DNA of 64,000 nucleotides, taken from the NCBI GenBank assembly GCA_964017065.1, contig OZ024790.1:12584703-12648702 (forward strand), in the 5' to 3' direction. The notes beneath the pieces are model-generated. The model saw only the letters and a list, made by a program, of their open reading frames with translations, made no database searches and was not told the origin of the DNA. How positions within the stretch are numbered: the first letter of the stretch is position 1; every line of letters starts with the position of its first letter. Below are positions 53,145-64,000 of the stretch, one piece after another. The DNA is from Haliclona indistincta (Eukaryota; Porifera; Demospongiae; Haplosclerida; Chalinidae). Position numbers and translations under genes: made by a program.

Positions 53145-56100
53145 AAGCTGGCGAAACAGAGTACATTCCAGATGGTAATTCATTGATGTAAGGCTCAATA
53201 CATTTTTCAGATGCTTCCATTGACCAGACAACTTGTAGCGAATTCACTAGAACATACGTGTGCTCCGGCTTGGTCACATCTGCAACCACTGGAATGCAAG
53301 CAACTTTCTCAAGGTCCTTTAGTTTGCGTTCATATGTCGCAAGAGCCCTGAAGTTAGCAGACATAACTGATACTATATCAGCCTTACCAGTTTCCCAGGC
53401 ATCCTTGAGGTCATAGGTACTGAACAGTTTAAAGTCTGCTAAAGCTGCCTTTGAGATTGATAAGACATTGTTATAAACATCTTCACCACTTGGGTGTGTG
53501 ATCATACCTAAATCTCTTTTAAGCTTCTTAATTTGTTCTTCAACTAAATATTTATTCCACGGTACCTTGACCACAGGCATGACAGTCCACACCAGCTTGT
53601 CACACGATGAGACAGCAGCTCCTCTCAGAGTGGTGAGCTGAAGAGTAGAGTTAACAGGAGCAAAAGGAGTCTTGATCCAGCTGAGTTTGGGCAGTGGGTC
53701 TGGTCTGACAAAGCAAATTAGACCAATTTTATTGAGGTCATCAAAAGAGAAAGATGATTGAAATGAGAACAAGTAGTCTAATAGCTCATCTGAAGCATTG
53801 TGCAGACTGTGGTGGTTACCAATGGCAACAATCTTACAAAATTCGATGAACTGTTCAACTTTCAACATGGTCTGTAATCCAAGTTGTTTAAAGAACTTAA
53901 GCCAGTTATCATCTCTATATGTTTTACTTGGAAACCTGAAATGGTCTGAAAATATCAGAAAGATTTTAACATTAGGATCAGAAAAATGAGAAACCGGAAG
54001 TAGTGTACCATTTTGAGAGTCCTTAAGGCAAGCAAGTGTTTTCAATTCAGCCAAAAGCATATCTTTATGCTTTAATGAGACATTGACAAGAACATGGTCT
54101 CTGATGTATAGAAGATGTTTCTTTCTCTCAGAACTACTTAAATATCTAAAAGATTTAAAAATAAATCTTGTGTACAAATCTGTAGATGTAAGTTGATCAA
54201 TTGATAGGTCAAGACAATTCCATTCTCCATTGGCTTGTAAAAAAACGAGAGATTCAAGGTTAACCCATTTATCATAACCTGCTTTACAGCATTCATCTGG
54301 CCAAGCATAGACTTCTTTACCCCATAAAGATGTGTAAGTTCCATTGACCGTCTCAAAGAGAGGTAAAGACTTTACATATCTTGCACTGTCCGTATTATCT
54401 CTGAAGAATATGTGCCTGAAATAGTCAAATAATATGTGACCAACTGTGTCCATCTCCTTACCTGGTAAAGTTAGTGCTCCGGTACGAGTATGGAAATGAT
54501 ACAATGTCTCAAGCACTCTACTGTGCTCAGACATTTCAACACAGTGGCGCTGGACTGTGTATAAGATATCAGGTGATGAAGAAAAACGAGAAGCATCAAA
54601 AATTGGTAACCTAAGCAACTCCAACAATTCGAAAGCACATGTTTCAGGAGATGTAGTTCCTTCTGGGCACACAAGAGGTAGAATGGAGGACCGTGTAGAA
54701 AATAGGTAACATCCCGTGGTGGGTATTACTGCAAAGTGACGCGTAATCGCATCTTGAACCACAAAGTTGACTTCACTATGAATCCACTTCCAAAGTTGCT
54801 GAAGTTTTCTCCAGGAGATAAAGCATTCATTTGAATTATCTAAATCTTTTTCTTTGTACAATTGTACTGGAAAATTTTTCTGAAGAATACCTTTGAATAC
54901 ATCAAATTTTGATTCGTTCGAAAAATAATCACGTGACAAATTTAATTCCAGCATCCTAGGATGAAGAAACTTGCACAAGCTCTTGGGAAAGAGGTCAGTG
55001 TATTCGCTAATGATGACTAAGTTGTTATGATCAAACACCCGTATGTGTTCATCAGCAGTCAAGAGAAGTGGATAACCAAATGGAGTCTGGGGATACTTCG
55101 ATAGATTTATACGTCTGGTTGTGATGTAGTTGGTGAAGCTGACCATATGTTCAGTTGTTTGAAAGACCGTATCAACTATGTGAGTTGGGGATCGGCTTCG
55201 AAGAATCTTTCTGTGGAACATCGTGAAGAACCTAAAAGCTTCTATAGGACCACATACAGCAGGTTTCAAATTCAATAACTGAAAATGCTTGCTGAGAATT
55301 TCAGGTGCGTCTGTGATGGTCATTCCGATCTTAATAAGTAGTTGCTTCAATGATTCATCTTTGAGCAATGAAGGTGATCTGAAGTAAGCTTGATGGTATG
55401 AATCTTCCTCATTGTGAATATTATACCATTGAAATTCAGTGCGGCCACTTTGATCACGACTAAAAATAGCCAGAATTTGACAATTACTGGTCCACAACTT
55501 TTTAAATACATGCTGACCAAGCAATTTCCATTCACCTTCAGGATTGCTAGAAAGAACTCTCTTAGCTTTTAAAATGGTGCGCTCTTCTATCTGAGGTACT
55601 CTGATATGTGACTGAGATTCACAAATATCCCAGTAAGGGAACAGCTGATAGTAACTGCTTAAATCAGCTTCTTTTCTTGCACCATGCTTGACAAAGTGCT
55701 GACGAGCATTGACTAGAAAACGAACATAAGATGAAGAAATAGCATTTATAACTTTTTCGTTCCATAACTTCCTTGCATCATCTTTTTCATTTGATAACCA
55801 AAGCGATCTGCGACTGCTGCTCAAGACAAACTGGCCGTTAACATGGACAGGCAAATTGGTGTTAACTGGCAATGGTAGAAAGCAGAATGCTTTTCCCTTG
55901 AATATTGTCGAGTTACCAGTTGGAAAAAGAGCTGCAAGCCCATGTTTAGGGGAAATGCTGCCAGAATACGACCAGTCTTGACCTGTGTGCTCAACATCTC
56001 CCACTCCTTGCTGCACTAGCCATTTGTCTTTACTAACTGATGAGGTATGATAATTTTTGCTCGTGATAGACAAGCAGTATGTGACTAATGCTGGCTCCTT

Positions 56101-59100
56101 ATTCTGACGAAACTGATTTGCCATTTGAAAAAATTCAGATCGTTTTGATTTATCACATTCGCTGACAAGGACCTTATAGCAATACTTGTGGCAAATTTGA
56201 TCTCGTGAGACAACATAGAAACTAAAATGAGTGATATGGTTTAGAAAGATAAGAGATTCCTTGACTTGTGGCATCCAGCAGTTCAAGATTTGTTCCATTT
56301 CCTGAGCATCCGCAGTATCTATGTTATCTGTGATTTCAGATTCAATCAATAATTCTGCAGTGTGTCTGAGCGGAAACCTAAAGAGAGAGCCACCTTGCAG
56401 CTCACTGGGCAGACCAGGCAATGGATCCCTCAGGTATGCACTCTTAAGGTCCGAAAAATTTTCCCAGAAGGCTTCATCAAGTTCATCATATCGTCGGCCA
56501 GGAAAACTAGGTGAGGCTCCTGGAGCATAGCGACAGTGAGGATCGAAAATACAGAGAGTTTTACCACCAGTGATAAAGCTGGGACAATCTGTTATATGGT
56601 AGACCACATTAAAACCAATACCAAACTGACCAATGGACTCAGAGTCATCTCGTTTGGATCCTAGACCAAGCCGTTGGATTCCTTTCAAGTCATTCTCTGT
56701 AAACTCTGTATCATTCCACACTAGTAGTGCTGGTCCCTGTAAATCTGTCCAACGATCAGATAATACTTTCTTACGACCGTGAGTACGTTTGTCTAGTATA
56801 ACACACATTTTGGTAGCTTTAGCATCATCAGCATTCTGGATCAGCTCCTTGAGTACAGTAGCATTCTCACTATCAAAAGGATAATCTCTGAGAATATTTT
56901 TAATACGACAAGTCAGCGCCTCTCGCTGTCCAAAAGGGTCTCCTTGAAATGAATCCTGACTTGACTGATAGTTTTGAAGAAATCTACTGCTGACAGTTTT
57001 AACACCAATCTTGATAGCAGCACTTCTCGTCAATCTCTCGGAAACAAACACATTCTCACCTGTGGTACACCACGATTCCTTCACAGACAGATCACTAGCT
57101 CGGTGTAGTCTATAAGAATCATCAGGTAGGTACACATCGTCTGTGTTGATCGTTTCAGGAAAGACCGAGTCGTTCAGCATGCTAATGATCTCATCCACAT
57201 GTCTGCGGCATTTTGATGACAAAACAAGACCAGGATTTTCATCGTGCATCCTTCCTAATGCACCAAAAAGATCATCAACTTCAAATTCATCCTTGACTCC
57301 TAGAGCATCTAAGAGACTTGTTTTGTCTTGAATGATTTGAGGCAGTGAGAAGAGGTAAGGACCATTGAATCGACTACTTCTTGACACTTGCGATGGTTTG
57401 ACAAACTGTTTCCCAGTAAAAATGAATGGCAAATCATAGAAGGACTTTATCATAACAGATACCTGATTTTGAGACATTATACTACACACAGAATTCAGAA
57501 AACTGTAAGTAGCCTTGCAAATCTTCTCTACCCAGGCTTGTTGGTTAGCAAGGTTAGCTTTTGTGACAACAGTACTCAAGTGTTCAAGTGCAGCTGGTAC
57601 AAGACACTCTTCTGAAGAAGATAACACTTTAGCTAGGTTATAAGGTAAGACTCCATTGATAAAGACAGCTTCAGAACCCATTATTAAAGTAACGTCTGAT
57701 AGCTCAATGTCTTTGCTAAGAGCTACTAATACTGTATGAGAAGATGCCAAGTGCTGTTTATATGAACTGCCCTTCCATGGAAGCCATCTGGGATAGTTAG
57801 ATGGTCTAGCACAGTGAACAGGCAACCAGGAGTATCTAGTTGCCAAAACAGGAAGAGAAATTAATAGAGACATATCTCCATCTTGTGTAATATTACAAGC
57901 AAACTTCAAAACCGCAATGGCTCTTTCACTAGCAATGCTGTCACATTGAACGGGCTCTTGAAATGGCGCCTTTCCTATTTCTTCAATAATACTTACAAGA
58001 CATTGGGCATTGACTGAATTTCGTCCTTTAAGTCCACAACGTTTCAGTGGTGTAAGACACGTATCAAAAGGGCGAATGGGAAACACATCTTGGTACCTAA
58101 AGAGACTCACAAGGTCGGAGCAACCTGGGTCATACAACTCTGTTGGACATTTCAATTCACCCTTCAAATTTTTGAGAAAACGTAACTCTTTTAACAATCT
58201 AATAAAGAGTGTTTTTTCTTCATGTGAATAGGACTCGGTGAGATATTTGAATTCTTTGAGAATGCTCAACATTAGAGCTTCTACTTTAGTACTTGGATAC
58301 GTTCCATAGCTAATCATGGGAAGAAGAACTTGACAGAGGAACCCAATCTTGTTCATGAACGTCATTTTGCCTCCAAATACATCTAACAAGTGTGTCAGGT
58401 TATTTGCCTTGGAAATCACTAGAGTAGCTTGTGGAAGTAATTCATGGTCAAATGCGAAGCGATCGCTCTCTACTATTGCTTGTCCTGTTACTAGATTTGA
58501 ATTCATCACTGTTTCAATGGAGCACAACTGACACTGGAGAGTGCTAAAAATTGCTAACTTTCGAAGAGTAGTGCATGCATTGCGATTACTATCTATGAGT
58601 CTGTGGTTGTCATCAAAAAATGCTTGTAAAGCTGATGCTTCTTCAACAGTGAGACAGATACTCTCGAGTGGAATAGAGCCAACAGATTCAATAGCATTTA
58701 ACACACCAGGGCCGTTCAGCTGATGAAGGTAGTTCATGAGCTCTGGAGAGTATTTCAAGTAACTGTAAACCCTTTCACTTGCTAGCTTCACACCATACAT
58801 GGTCAGTGCTGCAGCAAGGGAAGGAGTGACATCACCACAGCTGTTAGATGAAGCATACACAACACCAGCTGACTTGCTCAGTTTGGCTACCTCTTCCTGC
58901 TCTGGAGTACCAACTGGTACAATGGAAAGATTATCAAAGTGGCGAAGATCACAAGGCTGAACCCATGACCAGAAAGTTTTAAGCCATTGTGAAGAAAATT
59001 GCCTTGACGAAAATACCATTGAATATCTAAGGAGATGAGCAACATCTTCTACCCTTAGAGACCGAATCTGTGTACATCTGTGAGTGCAAATTCTCTCAAA

Positions 59101-60554
59101 CTGATCATGAAGGAAGTTTGGAGGGTCAACAAGCAAGCCCCAAGAATGAGGCAAAAGTGTGCTGGGAACTTGCTTACTGCACAAATAATGTCGATTGCGT
59201 TTGCTTCGAGAAAGCGTAGAAAATGTGTCAAACTCACCATTGACCAGTGGAAGGAGCTCTAGTCCAATCATATCACAGCATTCATTGTCTTTGAGACAAT
59301 ATCTGAGTAATTCAAGCTTTTTGCTATTTGTAAACCTTTGATAAGCTCTTTTATTACCTTTCAGTGTTTGCCTGACCAATGGAGGATTTATTGTTTTGAC
59401 TGACTCTAAATGGTTCGACAGGGCACTCCACACCACTTGACTAACACTAGTCACCTTCACTTTGCATTGGAGCAAAACAGTTATCACTACAGTGGAAATA
59501 TCTTCATCAAGAGGTACAAATACAGCATCCTGCACTCTGATCCAGCAGCCATCATTTATTGCAGAGTAGACAACCTTGTGTTGAAATAAGTTGATAAAAA
59601 ATGGCTGAAGGAATCCACTCCATTCTACGCTATCCTTGATGTCATCTGCATCCGGCCAAGTCATGTGTATCGCATCATGAGTAGCTACTTTTAATTCTAT
59701 TATCTTGACAATCAAATACACATAGCAAGATGGCAGGCAATGCTCTACAAGCAGTTTGTTCCATTTTGCTTGTGGGTCATTCTGCCTTTCTTCTGCCGGC
59801 CATTTGAGAGACCTTCGATTGTCGCTGAGGGCAAAGGTTCCATTAACATGGACTGGAATTGGAACAGTGGTTTCACAAGGCATAGGAAGAAAGCAAAATA
59901 GGCGTCCAGCTCTATTGGAGAAATTGGATGCTACCTCAATAGCTGTCCCAACCCAAGGCAAGACACGCTGTCTGGCTGCCTCATTCATGACTTGTGGCTC
60001 AGTGCTACCAACTTGCTGAGCTACAAGCCAGCGATGCTTGGACGTACCAGTAGTTGCATCATTGACTACAACACTAAAGCTACTAATGTCTGAAACTATT
60101 TCCAAGACATTGTATGGAGACTCACTACTAAAGATTGCACGAACCTTGTCTATAAAACTTCTTTGGGGCTCGGAGGTTAGAATCACTTCAAAAACTTGTT
60201 TCTCTCGGATACCATCATGCAAAAATGAGAGGCTAACTTTTTTTACAGAGTTAAGAAAGAGAAGGAGATACTTAGCTTCATCTCTGAGTGATGCTATCAA
60301 GGGTAGGAGTGCTTGTGGATTATAGCATGTACTAGATAACTCAGATTTACATATTCGAAGGGGCAGACGAAACAAAGTTGCTGGAAAATGTTTTAACCCG
60401 CTTCTAAAGTTGCAAATTCTACTCAAGGAATCAAGTACATCAGAATTTCGATGAAGAGTAGTCAAGTTGAATCTTTTTCCAGGATTTCCTTTCCATATAC
60501 GTTCTTGTGGGTCAAGATATGCACAGTATTGACCACTAACTATCATCGGTAAAT
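53134..60554 (-). CDS. Sacsin-like copy 2, upstream open segment: SIRPT 1 and 2
   Basis: A 2,470-codon open segment covering the rest of SIRPT 1 (DLPMIVSGQYCAYLDPQERI), the linker that is frameshifted in copy 1 but continuous here, and all of SIRPT 2 (FGQREALTCRIKNILRDYPF; ELIQNADDAKAT; GQFGIGFNVVYHIT). It runs into the MITE after ...GMYSVSPA, close to where copy 1 reads ALEKIGVTQLIG. Identity with copy 1 is visibly about 90% at protein level (estimated by eye). Confidence 0.85.
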
Positions 60555-62398
60555 CTGTAAGGCATAATAACATGAAAAGAGGTCAAAATGCACTATAATT
60601 ATAGCGTAGAGTAATTGATTAACAATTGACCATCGTATAAATTGAACACCATTTTTTCAAATGGCGCACACATCCAGCCTATAAAAAATAGTGTGGGTGT
60701 ACTATACGTACGAGACAGAATAGTACATTGCCCACTTTGTTGGATGTGCAGACTAACACGAAGTCGAGTACAAAGTGTTAACACGCACAGCTATAGAGGT
60801 ACATGGTGAATAGGTAGCTACAGAGACTAACAGCAGTGGCAGGAGATCGTCAGCTACCATCGCTGCTACATTGTAGCCAGTAACAGGATTTTTGTTGCGC
60901 GCTTCTCCTCAGTAGCTTCCCAGATGTCCATGATAACAACGACTTGTCAAAGAGCTTTCTGATACTACATGACTGCTTGCTGCCATTTTCGCATGCGAAA
61001 AACAAAATTTTAAACGTGTTCAATTTTTGAGAAGAATTTTTGAGAGCACCCTCAAAATTAATCGTTGAAAATTTAATATTCAAAACACTTTTTCATTCGA
61101 AATTTTCTGCATCTACAGTGGTTTGTGGGTAACCTTATGAAGCACTTGCGTAACTCCATATTACAGATGCTTGTGCTGCATAGAATTTATAATTATAATG
61201 CTCACGAAAATACAGAGATCAGAGCTGGTACAAGGCTCTGATGTAGCCCATAAAGTAACAATAATGAAGGCTTGGCATGAATTGAACAAAAGAGCTGTTT
61301 CATTTCAAAATCAACACATGTACACATGCATGTAGCACTAAACCAAGCCATTATAGGCTGCAGATTTAGCATTGTTGATATAGCATAGTTGATGTTGTTA
61401 ATATGGAAGAAAACTGCTCTATTGAGACCCAATCACACAATAAACATACAAGTGTACAGATGTATAGGAAACGTGTTTGATTCTGTCTATGAATGAAATC
61501 CCAAAGTGGTCACTAGCTTTTTTAGCAAGAGCCTGAGTGAGCCTTAGTATGAAGCCAATACAATCCCATGCACATGTCTCTGACTGTACTAGAATCTATT
61601 GTCTTACCTGTGATGTGATAGACTGAATTAAATCCGATGCCAAACCTTCCCACTTTGAACGGATTATCAGCTTTTCCACTTCGCTGCAGATTCTTGATAC
61701 CCTCCCAGTCATTCTCAGTGAAGATAGCATCATTGTATGCAAGAAGAGCTGGTCCATGATAGTGTTTGAGAAGATCCTGGGAGTGTGGCTCAACAAGGCA
61801 AGATGAGAGAGTGGAGAGATTACGATGGTCTAGAATGAACTTGACTTCTGTTGCTCCAGCATCGTCTGCATTCTGTATCATCTCCTGTACAGTAGTATTG
61901 GTACATGATAACATGCTTAGTAATAAATCTGTAGCTTGGAAAGTTTTCATACAGAAATGCATGTACTGCTAAACATAAAAAATGCTCAGGCACGTTTGCT
62001 CAAAACAGCGCAGTAGCACACAAAGAAAAATCTATGAGTCACATTGCAAGCCATTGTCGTGCTAAGCCTGTATACCTTTACCGAGTTTCAGAAGTGAGCA
62101 ATGGTCTCTGCAGCTCGATGGACAGAACGAACGAACAATGCAAGTGACAAACCAAGTACCGTAACCCTCGTGCATGCGCCGATGGTTAATGATTAGTGTG
62201 GACAGCAATCCCAGCATCAATGCACATCCCATCCCAGCATGGTTATTGGTTTGTGTATTCATGATAAATCCCTCATGAGCATGTTCAAAGCTATACGTAC
62301 ATCATGTAATATCCCATGTACGTACTATAATAATAATGTGTGCAGACTTTAATGATTGTCTCACGCTAAAACTCCTGTATTTATTGCAGTATCATAAT

Positions 62399-64000
62399 CA
62401 GTGGCGTAGGCAGGGGGGCTAGGGGGGCAATTGACCCCTTTTTTGCTGACTTGGTAGATGAATTTAGTTATTATTCTTGCAGGGTTGTGAATATGTTGGC
62501 CACATAGTTGATTTAGTGTAAGCCACATGTAAACTAAACTAGCCTGTTTACAGTGCTTTTAAGGTGTGTCCACACTATGTAGTCAATGCGCATTCGATCC
62601 GGATCGAATGCGCATTGACTGCGTCCACACCAAATTCGCATTGGCTAATCCGGTTCGAATCCGGATTCAGCTCAATCCACCTCCAGAGGTGGTTTCGATC
62701 CGGATCGCGCAATTGCGCTTTGCGCATACGGCCAGAAACGAGGTGCGGTTTGCTCTATCATGTGACTGATCGAAGCGGAGTTGTCTGCCAGTCTATCTAC
62801 TTGCTACTAGTCTGCCAGACTGCCATGAATACTGGCTTTACTGGGCGCTGTTAGGTCCATACTGGGCGCTGTTAGGCGAATACTAGGCGCTGTAGTATGC
62901 TTACGTTCGTCTTCTCCGTGCTCGTGCATGAGCTGTTTCCCTCAGCATCCTACGCGAAACACTGGGCGTTCGAGTGCGCCTGAGAGCCATCCATAGAAAG
63001 AACAGCACAGCTAGTGCAGTTCGCGGTACCGCCATCCTGTGTTGGTGTACGCGTGACTATCATGTGCAAACATGCATGTTGAAACCGCTTCGTCAGTAGT
63101 ACTACTAGTAGTGTGGACGCGATGAATGTGCATTGAATGCGATTTCGATTCGCATCGATCAATTCGGTTTGCAAACCGGTTCAAATCCAGTTCGGGTGTG
63201 GACACACCTTTAATCTAGAGGAGCCACTTTTTATTCCCAGAGTTGTGTGTGTAGTTAGTCCACACAACTTTCTACATAGCCCTTTCCATTGCATTAATGC
63301 AGATTGCAACTATGAGCATGAGAAAATGCAAGACACACAATGCTCTACAGCTCTCTCCCATTGAAGCTAATACAATAGCGCCATGTTTGTGACATCACTA
63401 TAATTTGTACAACGTCACGACGAACCACACCTACGACACAGCAGCCACAGTCTAGCGCCACAACGAGGCTTGGCGGTTATTATTCCTCGAGCTTAGCTAA
63501 TATCTATGCTATACTGTATAGAAGCACGCTTAAGAACGGGCAAAGCGAAAAACACAGCTTTTGATCGGCGCCATTCTTGCCGCTCGACAGTGAGCGGCGC
63601 AGCGCAGGCAGAAACACGTAATCGATAAACGCTCATATTGGATGAATATCATTATAACACGGCAGAGAATCGAAGTCACAGCTAAAGTTGGTGTTCTCGC
63701 TGACCGCGTTTGCGCATGGATGAACGTATCGTGCTAGTTTAAAAACTAGTGAAAACTACAAGTATCTGGCTATCCAGAGATCAAGTGGTTTTTCTTAACT
63801 CGCAAAGATGTCCAGATTTCAGCCTTAACACTTTTATCACCAAAAATCGCCAATTTCTAGTACATTTAGGGCTCATACTTCACTATGCTTGGAAGTTAAG
63901 CTCTCTAACTTGCTGAGATTAAAACTGAATAGTCATTCAAGCAGACTGCAAAGGGAATTTTCTTAACTCAGCTCCATACTATTTTCCTGGCCTTAACACA
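62399..64000. mobile_element. Inserted repeat DNA, starting with a hAT-type end; right end beyond window
   Basis: Homology with the 5' region of copy 1 (48,980-49,175) stops exactly at 62,398, where cagtggcgtaggcaggg begins. This is the same type of end as the MITEs at 1,042 and 52,833. The matching opposite end is not in the window. A further inverted-repeat element (62,561-63,211) is nested in it. No gene is supported in 63,220-64,000. Confidence 0.6.
62561..63211. mobile_element. Inverted-repeat element with palindromic core (651 bp)
   Basis: Ends aaggtgtgtccacac and gtgtggacacacctt are exact reverse complements, next to ttaa-containing flanks. Just inside the left end is the perfect palindrome gcgcattcgatccggatcgaatgcgc, and similar cgatt/ccggat phrases recur toward both ends. 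ORFs inside are by-products of the palindrome. Confidence 0.8.

Larger units (their letters stand above)
50699..61884 (-). pseudogene. Sacsin-like gene, copy 2, interrupted by a MITE
   Basis: Exon 2 is 61,884-61,608 and exon 3 runs 60,554-50,699; domain order is as in copy 1. The equivalent of exon 1 should lie above 62.4 kb but was not found, because a foreign sequence begins at 62,399. Exon 3 is broken at 52,833-53,144 by a 312-bp MITE flanked by aagct. Removing 312 + 5 bases gives 9,539 nt; with the 277 nt of exon 2 this is exactly 3,272 codons, so the host frame is otherwise intact. Copy 2 does not have the 4-nt frameshift of copy 1. The J-domain HPD is kept (YHPDKAEPE); the HEPN R-x4-H arginine is replaced by Gln (SQYPDAH). 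Truncated by the MITE, a product would lack the J and HEPN domains unless the insertion is spliced out. Confidence 0.85.

Noticed and set aside
62564..63205. Several overlapping ORFs on both strands
   Set aside because: They arise from the inverted-repeat, palindromic element at 62,561-63,211.

Overview
The window is nuclear DNA of an early-branching animal, most likely a demosponge. It has compact multi-exon genes with GT-AG introns, AT-rich intergenic DNA, many short inverted-repeat transposons, a motile-cilium gene (CFAP57), an animal-type RUVBL1, and expanded sacsin-type chaperone genes. The species call is inference; no marker gene proves it.

Layout. Positions 1-2,400 hold only repeats. 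From about 22.5 kb down to 2.4 kb on the minus strand runs a many-exon gene for a very large helical protein; I read it as an RNF213 (mysterin)-like N-terminal arm. A 7.3-kb intron in it carries an intact hAT transposase gene (10,734-13,025) and many foldback elements. At 23.3-24.2 kb is a single-exon steroid 5-alpha-reductase family gene. At 24.5-26.7 kb a short membrane-protein gene (minus) and NDUFB9 (plus) sit head to head, their start codons about 36 bp apart. RUVBL1 (minus) and CFAP57 (plus, 18 exons, 1,233 codons reconstructed with every phase agreeing) form a second divergent pair. Their 188-bp shared promoter contains a near-perfect RFX X-box.

From 35.6 kb to the right edge, two tandem minus-strand sacsin-like genes (about 3,300 codons each) encode two Hsp90-type ATPase/SIRPT repeats, a J domain and a C-terminal HEPN domain. 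A third, divergent HEPN fragment lies between them. The second unit also carries a copy of the last bases of CFAP57, so the duplication breakpoint can be seen and the CFAP57-linked copy is probably the source. Both copies are interrupted: copy 1 by a 4-nt net insertion, copy 2 by a 312-bp hAT-type MITE. Removing each lesion restores the frame exactly. Copy 2 also has its first exon pushed away by another insertion at 62,399, and that exon is not visible in the window.

Non-coding DNA is dominated by structured repeats: hAT MITEs (one with a perfect 8-bp target duplication), TTAA-flanked elements, a pogo-like element with a nested tRNA-like unit, a family of 141-bp hairpins, and several 300-600-bp near-palindromes. 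One palindrome contains a broken RecQ-helicase-like fragment. There is no CRISPR, operon or prokaryotic feature.
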